Made by a program: the position numbers and the translations under genes
Shown here: positions 33,337-44,169 of the stretch, one piece after another
Layout: each line of letters starts with the position of its first letter
Position numbering within the stretch: the first letter of the stretch is position 1
NCBI GenBank assembly: GCA_963970005.1
Contig: CAXAMN010022718.1
Location: forward strand, 407,202-471,201
Source: Durusdinium trenchii
Lineage: Eukaryota; Sar; Dinophyceae; Suessiales; Symbiodiniaceae
Length of the DNA stretch: 64,000 nt
Direction: 5' to 3'
Notes under the pieces: model-generated
What the model was told of the DNA's origin: nothing
The model's database searches: none
What the model saw: only the letters and a program-made list of their open reading frames with translations

Positions 33337-34620
33337 TCATCCAAGACCAGGGGTGTATCCCATGTCCGGGATCATATGCAGCCAGGGTGGCCATCTCATA
33401 TCGGGACAAATGGCGAAAGCATTTTCTTCAGCATAGACTCCTCGCCATTTGTGCTTGCCTGGCATTTTGGCGAGCCTCTTAAATGCAGTGCAATCCAAGA
33501 ACGCCCTACTTCCAATGTATCTTAGTGAAGGCGGGATTGCAAGCTCAACTAGGGCTGCACAGTTCATAAAGGCTTTAACTCGGATTGTATGGAGGGTGGT
33601 CGGAAGGAGAACTTCTCTGAGGCTAGTGCAATGCACAAAGGTGAATTCCGGAATTTCTTCAACGTTGGTGTTGCAAAGATCTACACTCTTAAGCAGTCGG
33701 CAACTGTCACACGCATGCGCTCCAATAGCTGTAAGATGCTTCGTGAGAGCGAGTGCGGTGATTCCAGTAGAGCTAAGACAGCCCGGTGCCAGCTCACTGG
33801 TCCTAGTTTGCAGTGTTGACCCTCGGGGGGATGGAATCTCACTCAAGGTAACCTCAGCAAGGTTAATACACCCTTGAAAGAGGTATTGCCCGAACTTGGC
33901 TTCGCTGCGGAACTTATTTGCAACCCCTTCCGATGCATACACCCATTGTAAGGAACAGCATTCCGCAAAGGCCTTGTATCCAAAATCTCGGCAACCAGGA
34001 GCTGAGACACTGTTTAGTAGCTTGCAGTCACGAAAGGCGTTATCGGAAATGCCTACAACTGTGGCCGGTAGTTTGACAATGCGGAGCTGTCGGCAATTTT
34101 GCCAAGCCTCTGCTCCAATGAGCCTGATACCTGACTCAACACTGACATGTCGCAGACGCGGAACCCCTGCAAAAGCCCCTTCTGGGACGAATTCCTCTGG
34201 GTTCATAGGGACATGAACGGCAAGCGGAACCTGATGGATAGGGCAACCTTCGAGTTGTTCCTGTGATGGCAGGATGACACTGCTATCCTTAAAGACAACG
34301 GTGTATGCCATGCCTTGCTGTAGCCTATCCCAGATTGGGTCCTCAAGGTATGTCTGTGTGGCAGTTTGTAGAAAGTCGATGGAGCACCCAAACACTTTGA
34401 GGTCAGTAACTGAGGCCAGATAGTCCATAACCTGGTCCTCTAGGTCCTCAAATCGGTCAAACTTTGCTACACTGAGAGAGACCTTGATAGTCACCCCCGA
34501 GAGCGTGGTCAGTACCAAAGAGCAGTCCATGACCGGCTCCATTTCAGGGGGAGTGCTAAGCCTGGATGAGTCGTCGAGCTCCATGTATGGCAGACTACTT
34601 TCATTTACTGTTTGAGCCAA
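33337..34620 (-). CDS. LRR-II gene, intact frame: N-terminal domain plus BspA-type leucine-rich repeats
   Basis: Minus-strand frame of 428 codons. The first ATG is at 34584 (MELDDSSRLSTPPEMEPV); upstream codons come from the spliced-leader-like region. Residues about 25-105 form an N-terminal domain (LTTLSGVTIKVSLSVAKFDR, FEDLEDQVMDYLA, KVFGCSIDFL) shared with LRR-I. From about 145 on there are BspA/LRR_5 repeats (IRLIGAEAWQNCRQLRIVKL, FAECCSLQWV, CINLAEVTL, IGAHACDSCRLLKSVDL, FVHCTSLREVLLP). The C-terminus is KHKWRGVYAEENAFAICPDM. There is no signal peptide or membrane segment, so it is probably an intracellular binding protein. It is the only LRR-II copy without an interruption. Confidence 0.75.
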   Translation of the reverse strand: MAQTVNESSLPYMELDDSSRLSTPPEMEPVMDCSLVLTTLSGVTIKVSLSVAKFDRFEDLEDQVMDYLASVTDLKVFGCSIDFLQTATQTYLEDPIWDRLQQGMAYTVVFKDSSVILPSQEQLEGCPIHQVPLAVHVPMNPEEFVPEGAFAGVPRLRHVSVESGIRLIGAEAWQNCRQLRIVKLPATVVGISDNAFRDCKLLNSVSAPGCRDFGYKAFAECCSLQWVYASEGVANKFRSEAKFGQYLFQGCINLAEVTLSEIPSPRGSTLQTRTSELAPGCLSSTGITALALTKHLTAIGAHACDSCRLLKSVDLCNTNVEEIPEFTFVHCTSLREVLLPTTLHTIRVKAFMNCAALVELAIPPSLRYIGSRAFLDCTAFKRLAKMPGKHKWRGVYAEENAFAICPDMRWPPWLHMIPDMGYTPGLG

Positions 34621-34622
34621 AA
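34598..34622 (-). other. Spliced-leader-like sequence upstream of LRR-II
   Basis: The minus strand reads AAGTTTTTGGCTCAAACAG about 20-35 bases upstream of the ATG at 34584. The run TTTTGGCTCAA is shared with the 3' half of the dinoflagellate spliced leader. The 5' half (CCGTAGCCA) is not preserved. The equivalent place in the inverted copy (near 52853-52870) has only CAGCTCAAACAAC. It is a weak candidate relic. Confidence 0.35.
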
Positions 34623-34639
34623 ACTTCTGACTCTGTTCA

Positions 34640-35252
34640 TGGACTGTTCCTAGGGCTAGGGATGTTTCCAGGCCGCAATTCCTACATGTTGGATGCCCAT
34701 TGCCACTTCTACATGCCGGAGCAAGGGTGCAGCATAGAAGGCTCTGTCAGCAATTTCGCCACGTGGGTTGGTCGGGACACGTACAGCTTTGGGGTAGCTT
34801 TCCCTTCCGTCTTCCTGGAACTGCCAGATAGAGTGTCCATCTACCATGCTGGGACGAACTACAATTTGTAGTTGCGGCCGTTGCAGGAGCTCCGTGCGTT
34901 ATGCTTCTGGCAGGGGTTGCTGCGTGTGAAGGTCGAGCAAATCCAACTCACAGCCGAAGACATCCAAGTCAGAAACTGTCGGCAGAAAGCAAAGAATGTC
35001 ATCTTCCAGCTCTGCCACATCCTCATACTGGGTGAGATTTGCTTGCATTGTATATTCCGTGCCTGCTATCGTAACCAAATCAAGACTGACCTCATAACTG
35101 TCTTGGTTAGGCGGCATTGTCACGTAGGCGGCAGTCCGAGCGTTTATGCTCGAGTTGCTTGGGCCAAACAACTGAGGTAACGGACATGTTGTCGTTGTGA
35201 AAATCATGATAACATTTAGACCACCAGAATTAGGGTGGCTAAGGCTACCCAT
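34640..35252 (-). pseudogene. LRR-I gene copy (copy A), internally deleted
   Basis: Minus strand: DSYEVSLDLVTIAGTEYTMQ, DVAELEDDILCFLPTVSDLD and VFGCELDLLDLHTQQPLPEA. A frame change near 34890 follows, then GHSIWQFQEDGRESYPKAVR and LLRHVEVAMGIQHVGIAAW. At that point homology to copy B (50309-51695) stops, and only the last bases of the gene (GGAAACATCCCTAGCC) remain before the LRR-II unit. It keeps the N-terminal domain and the first repeat but has lost the rest. It lies just downstream of helicase copy A, as in copy B. Confidence 0.65.
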
Positions 35253-35318
35253 TTCATGGAGGAGGTCGAGTTACTAGGAAACGGTCACTGTGTGGGGAGA
35301 CTCTTACTGGAGACCGCC

Positions 35319-38300
35319 CTACTGCCACCACCCATAGGGCGGAGGCGGTGGGGGAGGCCTGCTGTGACAGGAAGACCCTGCTGCAGACGAGGAGCTTCCC
35401 GCTCCTGGAGGAGGGACAGTACGGCGTGCTTTATTACTTGGGTCAGATGCTTCCTGACTGTAGCCCATGTGGTCCCTAAGCGCCTGCTTGTGGCCTGCGA
35501 GCTGACTTCTGAACTTGGAATTCCCCGTGAGCCATGCACAGAGCTGATCCCATCGGCCTTCCGAGTAGAGGAGTGGGCCATATTGGTTATATGGACGATC
35601 TTCCATTTCAGGAGTGAAAGGATATCCATGGCAGTAGTAGTTACTGAGGATAGCACTAGGAACTTTGGTCAGCATATAGCGGGGAGACAGCAGATTCCAC
35701 CCTGTGCGGGACATGGCAACTCGTAGCCCGGAGGTCAGCCACTGAGCTACTACCGTACTTTCTGCTTGGATGTTCCCTTGCTCAAAATTGCCAAGCGCCG
35801 TTGCTAGCCTAGTATAACCTATGCCGAAACGTCCGTACCCCTTGGCAAAAGCATAGTTGGGTTCTGCTGCCATGTCCTCATCCTCAGTAGCTTCCTCAGT
35901 GTCAGCATCTGGTGGTTCAGCAAGCCCCACTGGCACCGGGAGCGCCAGTCTGGGCGATCGCTCTAGTATCAGAGGCAGAGTCTTCTTCTGCAGGCAAATC
36001 TGCAGCGGGGTGTCTGGCAGTCGCCAGGTCTCTCCACAAGGGGACTTCGATGCGCAGCCTCAGCTGCAGAAGGGAAGGGAGCGAGAAAGCTTGTCCCAAA
36101 GACGGGTCAAGGGCACCACTAGAGTAAGCTCTTTCAGCCCAGGAAGTATCCGGCGTTCGGGGGTATCGATCGTAAACAATTTCTTTTGCGCGCACTCCCA
36201 CCACGAGCAAAGGGTTGTCTTCAGCTCCTTCTTCTTTGGGTCGGTAGCCGTAGCCCCCTTTCACTTCCGCGGGCGTAAAGCCCTGCCGCTCCATGGCTAC
36301 AACCAAGTCGGGCAGGATCTGTACTGGGAGATAGACAAAGAGGTCATTGGTGGGTAGCGTCTGCTCGCCATGTTCCATTCCCCTAACAAAGGACATAATG
36401 ACAGTTTGCATAAAGGTGAGGGCATCAACATCTTTTTCCTTTGTCTTCTGTGGTTTCCCTTCCACTGCTTGGGCTGTTCCCGTACCCTGGTGTCTGTGTT
36501 GATTATCAAAGGAACAGCACCTTGCGATGAAGGCAAGTAAGCCATACTGCCAGAAACGGGGGCTTGCATAAAGGGCGAGCTGTTTGTGAGTGATGAATGG
36601 GCATGCTGGGTGTCCACTCTTCACGAAAGTGAAGAGGTTGGACAGGGGAGCAGCAAAGGCTTCACTGATACGGAGAAGGTCTCCTATGTAGGCTTGGTTG
36701 ATTTCATCTGGAATGTCCACAAAGGAGGAGCCATGGAGTGCTTGCTCAGTTACCCGCCTCCAGAGGAATGTACGGACGAGGCGGTTAATTTGCTTGTTGG
36801 AAATTGCAAGCCTCACCATCGGCCATTCTCTAGGCAGGTCACTGTAGGTCTGTAATGAGGGGAGCGGCACACTTTGTCCATCAGCTTCTCTGGCCGTTCG
36901 AGCCGCATGTTGATAGTCGTATAGGGCCTGCATGGCTCTCTGCTCAGATTCCAGTTGGAGATCAGTGGCAGCAGTGCCTCCACGCTCTGCATGCTCTTGA
37001 TCACTGGCAATGTCAATTTCTGTCATGGTGCGTGAGCGCTCTTGCGACGATCCAGGATGGTCAGTTGGTGCCTCAGGGTTCCTGCAAACTGGAGCCTCTT
37101 GCCTGTGAGCATTCAGACCGGCCAGGTCTGCCAGCGTGACCGGGGGTTGCTCGTGTTCGGGGATGCTACCGAGCGGCGGCCTGGATGCTGGAGCAAGTGA
37201 TTTCCGTAGCTTCTTGGACTGAGCTCTCCCTGCACTAGCCTTAGACCCCGGTCTTCGTTTGATAGGGGACTCAGAGAAGTGCGATGTGGGGCTGCTACTT
37301 GGGGGTTCCCCGTCCTGTGGGGGTAGCATGCTCCTTGCTTCATCTTCTGCTTCCAGCATTTCGTCTTGTGCTGGGCACGCTTCAGAAGGGGCCGGACGAT
37401 TGCTAAGGCAATCATCCTCATCTGCAGAGGAGGTGTTAGCACTGTCATCGTCTTCCATGCGCGCGTCATCTTCCTCCGGCTGCTCTGTACTCGAGATGGT
37501 GGGCGACTCTGAGGAGGAGCTGTGGACAGAGACTGCTTCATTTGCTTCTTCGTCAGCCATTGTGGCATCTGTCGCCGCAGGAGAGGATAGCGGCTGTCCC
37601 TCTTGCACTTCATGTTCCTCCTTTTCTGTGTCACGGTCAGAGACAGAGAGGACATCAGGTGTTGCACTTGGCTGAGGCCAATAACAGCCATGCACCAAGA
37701 GGCCTGGTTGCGGTGGCAGGACCAGTTCAGATCCGGGGGCATCGAGGACTGGCTGCACTCTCCATGCGTCATAAAAGTACACTCGGTGCAATGCTTCGAA
37801 ATGGTAATCTTGTGCACTGCGTTGTTCACCCGTGCTTGGCGTTGGTTGATTGCGCAGGGAGCTTCCTACGCTGCACCTTTTCCCTGGGCCAAAGCTATTG
37901 TGGAGGAGTCGCCAATGTCCTGGCTGCTGCCCATCTGTTATGACCAACCACTCCGGCTCGAGCGAAGCATCAACTGCGTAACCATAGACAAGGCCACGCA
38001 AGACCGTTCCACCAGGCAGGTGGGGTCCTTCTCTCAGGCTAGCAATTTCTGCCTTGGTCAAGTGCGTTAGTGCAGCTAAGACGAGACGTAGGCGCCTCAC
38101 CTTGCCTTGATGGTATTCTGCGAGACAGACCGGTAGAGGGCCTAACCACATTGGGTGTGGCAGAAGCGCTTGCTGGAAGAATATCGTGGCTTGCGCAACC
38201 TGTGCTGCTGTAAGGTCCAGCGAGCCTAGAATAGCAGGCTCTCTGTTGTTGTCATAGGTATATATCGTTTGGACACCGTGCAAAAGGGCTGCTAGAACTT

Positions 38301-39628
38301 GCAGGGCCCCAGGCATTCCTTGCGTGTTCAGCGGACAGGCTAGGATGGTGAGGTCGGTGGCTCGGCTGTATGCAACATTTGCTCGTGTGAAGCACTCCTG
38401 GTCATAATCCAGGTTGTGCCCTTCGCCACTGAGGAAGGTTGACACCCCGTGGATAACGATGCAGTGTTTGGCCGTGGCACCTGCAACTTTAACTGCAGTC
38501 TCTGCGTTAGCCTTTTTGTCGGCAATGGTGAAGTAATTGCGTAAATTCGTTGCCCCTTCTCGGGTGGTTGTCAGGGCCAAGATGTCGTCGGTGTCGGCTC
38601 CTGCTTTGGTAAGTTGGTCTTCGAGGTGTTGATACACTCGCACAGTAGGGTCATTCTTTGGGTTATGTCTTGCATGCACATTGGGCGAAGCATGGCACCA
38701 GTGGACAAATCGTAGGCCTGAGGCAATCCGGTGATCTTCTCGAATGGAAGTGGTACCTATTTGCCAAGTGTCTCCCATTCGGCTGCACAGCATGGGATAT
38801 TGAATTCCTATTAACGGCTCATACACTTCTTGGGCAACCCTTGCGCTCGTTGGCAACATCAAACTCCAGCGGTGCGGGCTTGCTACTCCTGATCTCTCGG
38901 CGGCATTCTGCGCCTGTCGGAAGTCGAGCGGGCTGTCCGGGCTGGTGGCTGCATATCCTAGACCAACTAGAAGTCCTTCCGGGAGATCCAGATCCACTCT
39001 GGAGAGGTCTTTGTGGGTGGACTGTAGCTGACAGGCGAACGAAGACGTGGCTTTGACCTTCTCCGGGCGAAACCAGTTACTCCCCAATGGCCTGTGGCCA
39101 ACAGCATTAGCCGTTTCTTCTAGATCACTAAGGCCAAAGCCTCGACCGTGCCGGAGGAGCATGTGAAAGACACCTGCTATTTCATGTGGCATGTACCAGG
39201 TAGTGGGGGCTCGGACAGAGACGGCTTCACTTGCTTCTTCGTCGGCCATAGTGGCGTCTGTCGCCGCAGGAGCGGACAGAGGCTGTTCTGCTTGTGCGCC
39301 GCGTTCCTCTTCTTCTGTGGCATGGTCAGAAAGGACATCAGGTGTTGCACTTGGCTGAGGCCAACAACAGCCGTGTACTAAAAGGCCCGGTTCCGCGGAA
39401 AGTTCAGACCCAGGAGTATCCAGGATTGGCTGTGCTCTCCATGCATCATAAAAGTACACTCGGTGCAAGGCTTCAAAAGTGTAGTCCTGTGCACTGCGCT
39501 GTTCACTGGTGGAAGGTGTTGGTTGACAGCGCAGGGAGCTTCCTACGCTGCACCTTTGCTCAGGGCCAAAGTGGTTGTGGAGGAGTCGCCACCGTCCAGC
39601 TTGCTGCCCATCTGTTATGACCAGAGCG
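35319..39628 (-). pseudogene. Cassette copy A: chimeric SF1 helicase C-half and C-terminal region
   Basis: An open frame of about 1240 codons (39628 to 35917, minus). Order: a partial C-terminal module (VITDGQQAGRWRLLH to DEEASEAVSV); a jump to the helicase second half (RAPTTWYMPHEIAGVFHMLL, DILALTTTREGATNLRNYF, LSGEGHNLDYDQE, NVAYSRATDLTILACPLN); then the same C-terminal module again, the acidic linker, and SDLPREWPM, FITHKQLALYASPRFW and GYGYRPKEEGAEDNPLLV. Walker A and B are missing, so ATP hydrolysis is impossible. A frameshift at about 35955 separates the last part (AQWLTSGLRVAMSRTGWNLL to PPPPPPPYGWWQ). The junction lies at 39212/39213. Confidence 0.8.
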
Positions 39629-40315
39629 CAAGGGTTGCCCAAGAAGTGTGTGAGCCGTTAATAGGATTCAGTATCCCATGTTGTGCAGCCGACTGGGAGA
39701 CACCTGGCAAATAGGTACCACCTCCATCAGAGAGGACCACCTGATTGCCTCAGACCTGAGATTTGTCCACTGGTGCCATGCTTCGCCCAATTTGGATGCA
39801 AGGAACAACCCAAGGAATGACCCTACTGTGCGAGTGTGTCAACATCTCGAAGACAAACTTACCCAAGCAGGAGCCGACACCTATGACATCTTGGCCCTTA
39901 CAACCGCGGGAAGGGGCCACGAATCCACGTAATTACTTCTCCGGCATACAGCCGAGCCACCGACCTCACCATCTTAGCCTGTCCTCTCAACACGCAAGCG
40001 ATGCCGGGGGCCCTACAGGTTCTTGCGGCCCTTCTGCATGGTGTCCAAACGATATACACTCATGACAACAAAGAACCCACGAGGCTCGCTGGATCTCACA
40101 GCCACACAGGTTGCGCAAGCCACCATAGTCTTCCAACAGCGCTTCTGCCCCACCCACCGTTACCGGTCTGCCTCGCAGAAAATCATCAAGGCAAGGTGAG
40201 GCGCTCACGTCTCGTCTTAGCTGCTCTGACGCACCTGACCAAGGCGGAAATTGCTGGCCTGCGAGAAGGGCCCCATCTGCCTGGTGGCACAGCCTTGCAT
40301 GATCTCAGCGGTGTG
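39629..40315 (+). pseudogene. Decayed helicase fragment, head-to-head with copy A
   Basis: The plus strand begins GCGCAAGGGTTGCCCAAGAA and encodes, in broken frames, RLGDTWQIGTTSIREDHLIA, DPTVRVCQHLEDKLTQAG, DILALTTAGRG, MPGALQVLAALLHGVQTIYT and LPVCLAENHQGKVRRSRLVL. These correspond to B about 46660-47510 with several indels, including loss of the motif V/VI segment. It meets copy A at 39628 as an inverted joint. Confidence 0.75.
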
Positions 40316-40720
40316 GACTTGCGACTCCCGATCTTTCCGCCGCATTTTGTGCCTGCCTGAAGTCGAGCGGGCTGTCCGGGCTGGTGGCTGCACAACCCAG
40401 ACCCACAAAGAAGTCCTTCCGGGAGCTCCAGATCCACGCTGGAGAGGTCCTTGTAAGTGGATTGTGACTGAAAAGGCAAAGGAAGACGTTGGCCTTGACC
40501 TTATCCGGGCGGAACCAGTTACCTCCCAGTAGCCTATGGCCCACTGCGGTAGCCGCTTTCTTGAGATCAATAGGGCCAAAGCCTCGACCGTGTCGGAGGA
40601 GCATGTGAAAAACACCTGGTGCCTCATGTGGCATGTGCCAGGTAGTGGGGGCTCGCAGCCCAATAGGAGCTTTGAGTAGGAGCGTGCGATGGGCTCTCTG
40701 TCCATCGGCTACTCCACCAG
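40316..40720 (-). pseudogene. Helicase fragment, inverted between two plus-strand pieces
   Basis: Minus strand: GGVADGQRAHRTLLLKAPIG, LRAPTTWHMPHEAPGVFHML, VGHRLLGGNWFRPDKVKA, then after a frameshift CAATSPDSPLDFRQAQNAAE and RSGVASPHR. This equals B about 46238-46650. It is flanked on both sides by plus-strand cassette sequence, so at least two inversions or insertions occurred between 39.6 and 40.75 kb. Confidence 0.75.
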
Positions 40721-41244
40721 GGCCGGAGGGCGCAGTGCTATTTACTGCATTTTTTCCAGTAGACGCAGTCAAAGAAAACGTAAATACCCCTTTCCCAGAA
40801 TGGATGGAAGGGTTTGAATTTCCGCCAGCCCTGCTAAAGCTTCGGGCAACTGTGGAAGGGGCCATCATTCCGCTCTTTCATCAGGGATGTATTGCAATCA
40901 ACACTAGGGGGGCCACAACCTACGGCACAAAGCGAACCCGGCTCCGCAGGATGATTTTGCACATACAGCACCACGAAAGCCACCTCCTCACTGTGTTGGC
41001 TGAAGCGGTGAGCGCTAGGATCTTCACAGAGAACGCAGACCCTCTTGATATTTTCCTGCAGACACGCCCCTTTTCAGGTTCCCTCCCTCGGCGAGTTGGC
41101 TTTTGGTCCACTGATGACAGACAACAACAGCAGGCCCTTCGAGTAGACACGCAGCCTACGGAACAAGCGCCCCCTCAGCGTCATACAGAACGCGTGCACC
41201 ACCAGATCGAATCGGCCCTGCATGCAAGATCGAACAAACAGTAG
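40721..41244 (+). CDS. Conserved module X of the cassette (copy B), N-terminally truncated
   Basis: The frame from the junction at about 40721 reads VNTPFPEWMEGFEFPPALLK, then QGCIAINTRGATTYGTKRTR, MILHIQHHESHLLTVL and RVHHQIESALHARSNKQ stop. It aligns with 29373-30161 over its whole length. The 5' part is replaced by the inverted helicase fragment. About 420 bases of non-coding sequence separate it from the GT frame. Function unknown. Confidence 0.6.
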
Positions 41245-41499
41245 ACTATATGCCTCAAGAAGTTCAGGGTGCTCTCCTCACTCCCCTGGCTGACCTACAC
41301 TCCCAACTGTGTGGCCTGGTGTACGTAGCCTGGTTGCTCTCCCTTTTGCACCCGCATGCTGATGATCACGACCAGTAGTGACAGGGTCCTGGTGACATGC
41401 CTCTGCAGCAACATGATGTCCCCTTTTTTCTTACTGTACATTTTGGAAAGGTGTCCCCTGCTAAAAGCTAGATGCAGTTGCTTTTCTGCAGATGCACTA

Positions 41500-41532
41500 T
41501 GCTGTAACGTTTGGCTCACAGCAGGTCGTAGC
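41500..41532 (+). other. Degenerate spliced-leader-like site upstream of GT copy B
   Basis: The plus strand TGTAACGTTTGGCTCACAGC AGGTCGTAGC aligns with GTAGCCATTTGGCTCAAGGTCGTAGC in copy C (minus, 62522-62550), so the region upstream of the GT frame is homologous in the two copies, and here the leader match is eroded. It lies about 150 bases upstream of the ATG at 41667, close to the 144 bases seen in copy C. Confidence 0.45.
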
Positions 41533-41666
41533 GCCCTGCATGCAGGAGTGAGGTCAGCCCTAGCTGACATCACCCTTGTTGCCTTTCGTTCGCTCGCGCC
41601 GCTCAGGGCAACTGCCAACCTTAGCTGGCGGGGGCTGCACTCGTATTTTCGAGCAGAGCCACTTCA

Positions 41667-44169
41667 ATGTCACATGACCCGTGGATGGAGGACAGTAATT
41701 CACTGGACCTAATAGATTGTGTGGAGGATAGAGTCCGTGTGCCTTTTGCATTCACACGTGATCACGCGGAGTGGCTGACAGCAGATGGCCAGGCCAACTT
41801 TGCCAGGGGTACGGAGGCTAGTGTGACGCAGTCCCAAGAGGACGCTTATGCAGCGATGGCTATGAAAGACACTCTCAGCAGTCCTTTCGGCCTTGATTCC
41901 GCCCGTCCTACGCTCGGTTTGTCTGATGTTCGTGCGCAGCCATCCAAAAAGGACGACGGGTATGCCACTCTTGAAACAGAGGGAGACCTGCCTGATACGA
42001 CTGCCATCATTCAGACACTCATCATATTACACCGAGACTTGATTATGAACAATCAAATGATCTACCTAATAGTGGACAATCGAATGCCGGCAGATGTCCC
42101 GCGTTGGCCGGCTTTTGCAGCATGGTGGGCCTCACGTAGGTGCCTAGTGGGTACCCAAGAAGAGGCAACTGACATACTTTGGGTCTGTGCAGATGCTACT
42201 ACTGGCCTTCATAAGGTTCCATACTACTGGGCAGGAGTCTTTGTCTTAGAGGCAGCGCGTTTCCTGTACCCGGCACAGCATTTTGCACTCATTGACAATG
42301 ACTGTGTACCAGTCACGCTTTTCGAAGTGCAAGACCTACTGCAGCTGGCACATCAGCAGCTCCAGTGGGTTGACCTCATAGGGTGTGTGCGTTCAGAGTC
42401 TAGCTCCTGTGCAGGGATTGGCATGCTACTCTTCACAGAGGCTCACTTGGAATATAATGCAGGTCTGGTCATTTCAATCGGCCATCGCAGCAAGCGCAGT
42501 CCACTGGAGTATGACACGACTGCCTCGACCCTGGCGAAGAACCTCCAGGCAGGTCGCCTTGCCCTAGCTTCTAGAGCCAGACCACCTGTCAGTCCAAGCG
42601 ACACAGCCATAAGTGGCACTTTGTTTACCCCCTTTGTTGGGATAGCAATGCAAACCGCCCTTGACCTATGTATGGTCTGGTCCTTATACGGACTCTACAT
42701 GTGTAAGCACTTTTGGCCTTGTCCCGTCACCAGCCCGAATGAACTTGGTCCAGGCAGAACAATCAAGTGGCCAATCAATCCCATCCAGGGGCTCTCACCC
42801 CTGAGGGGAGAGTGCGAACTCCGTGGGTCACAGCTGGGCTCGTGCTACCTTTGAACAAGGAGTACTTTCAGTGCTCCCAATGCTGACAGGGCCATGCACA
42901 GTCGCGTCGCTGCCAGGTGAACACCTCTTCCAAGCCAGTGCGCTGCCGCGCAACCGTATGCGACCGGCCATATTTCATGCCTTTGGCAAGGCCAAAGTTG
43001 GAGCGCAGGCTGCCTTACGAGAATTGGAGCAGCAAGGGTGGGAAACGTTACCGATTGCTATACTCGGCATGCCCAACCTGCCCGTCGTTGAGACTTGGAA
43101 ACCAGTAGGTGGGTGTAAATTTACGGGCTACTTCTCTGGTGTCGCTGGGAACAGTGCTTTGCGCTTCTGCCTGCTATTAAAGTGGCGGGCGATTCGTCCG
43201 CAAGCGACTGAACTCTTTCCAGCACAACTGCAGGGGGACAGCCTTAGCTGTCTTCCGACAGAGGACGGTGATGCAGACGTGGAATCAGTCTCCACGCCCT
43301 CGTCTGACACTTCTGCCAAAAGAGCAGAACGACTCGCTAAAGCAATTGAAAGCAACTCGACGCAGGGTAGTCAGGCACCTGACCCTCGTCCATGCACTCC
43401 CTGTCCGCAACGGCTGTCTCCTCCCCTCTTTGTGCCTTGGAGTCAAGTCGCCAAGCTACGAGGAGTAGTTGCAGTCCACAAGGACATTGAAGCATGTCCG
43501 TATGAGCAACTGCAAGCTGCATTGGCTCACCCCAAGTGTCTTGTCCCCGGAGAAAAAAAGCAGTTTCTTCAACTCAACAGTGACTTGCTCTGTCAACTCC
43601 AAGGCTCGGTCATGCCCCTGGAAGACATAGCACCGCAAGTGTTCGAAGCCATCTACCAACGTCAGCAGGGTGAGATACTCTGGGTCACTGTCGTATGGAT
43701 GATTGCCCAACTCAATGAGTATTGGATTAGACATAATTTCCCACCATTACCGTCAGTATTTCAGATCAACTGTGGTGGTCTTGGAGGCGGAGCCCTTGAA
43801 GGGGAGGTCCCCCCGCACTTCCATTGCATGTGTCCGCCTGTGGGAGAAAGTCAAGTCTACGGGCCGTCACTCTCCCCCGCAGATGTCCTTAACGATCAGG
43901 AATGGGGTGTTGCCTATGGCTGGTCGACCGGAGTGCATGAAGTCGCCACCCTCTTTGCGCTCACACAGAACCCATGCCAGAAATGGGAAGCCCTTGGGTA
44001 TGGCAAGGCAGCCCTCCTGTACCAACGTACACAGCATGTGCTGAAAGCATGCTCACCGACGGCTGCCGCACCAGGCCTTTCTCAGTGGGCTTTGGTGGAA
44101 GCTCCTGTCATTACAGCCGCTACGACTTCTTGCCTACTTGCCAGTGCTTGGGTGTCTTTGGCCGGCTGA
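41667..44169 (+). pseudogene. Cassette copy B: GT-A glycosyltransferase-like protein, N-terminal half of the polyprotein
   Basis: The frame 41667-42854 starts MSHDPWMEDSNSLDLIDCVE and contains AARFLYPAQHFALIDNDCVP with TLFEVQDLL (D at residues 210 and 212), then GMLLFTEAHLEYNAGLVISI. A DxD after a hydrophobic strand and a later N(S/A)G-type strand are typical of GT-A nucleotide-sugar transferases. This assignment is by pattern only. Compared with copy C, one base is lost near 42830 (GGGTCACAGCTGG versus GGATCACCAGCTGG). The protein continues in another frame to 44169 (LPMLTGPCTVASLPGEHLFQ, FHAFGKAKVGAQAALRELEQ, VFEAIYQRQQGEILWVTVVW). A second frame change near 44095 leads into the hydrolase-like segment. 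It is therefore a broken copy. Confidence 0.55.

Noticed and set aside
41326..41350. GTACGTAGCCTGGTTGCTCTC as a spliced-leader relic
   Set aside because: Only scattered matches; the conserved TTTTGGCTCAAG half is missing.
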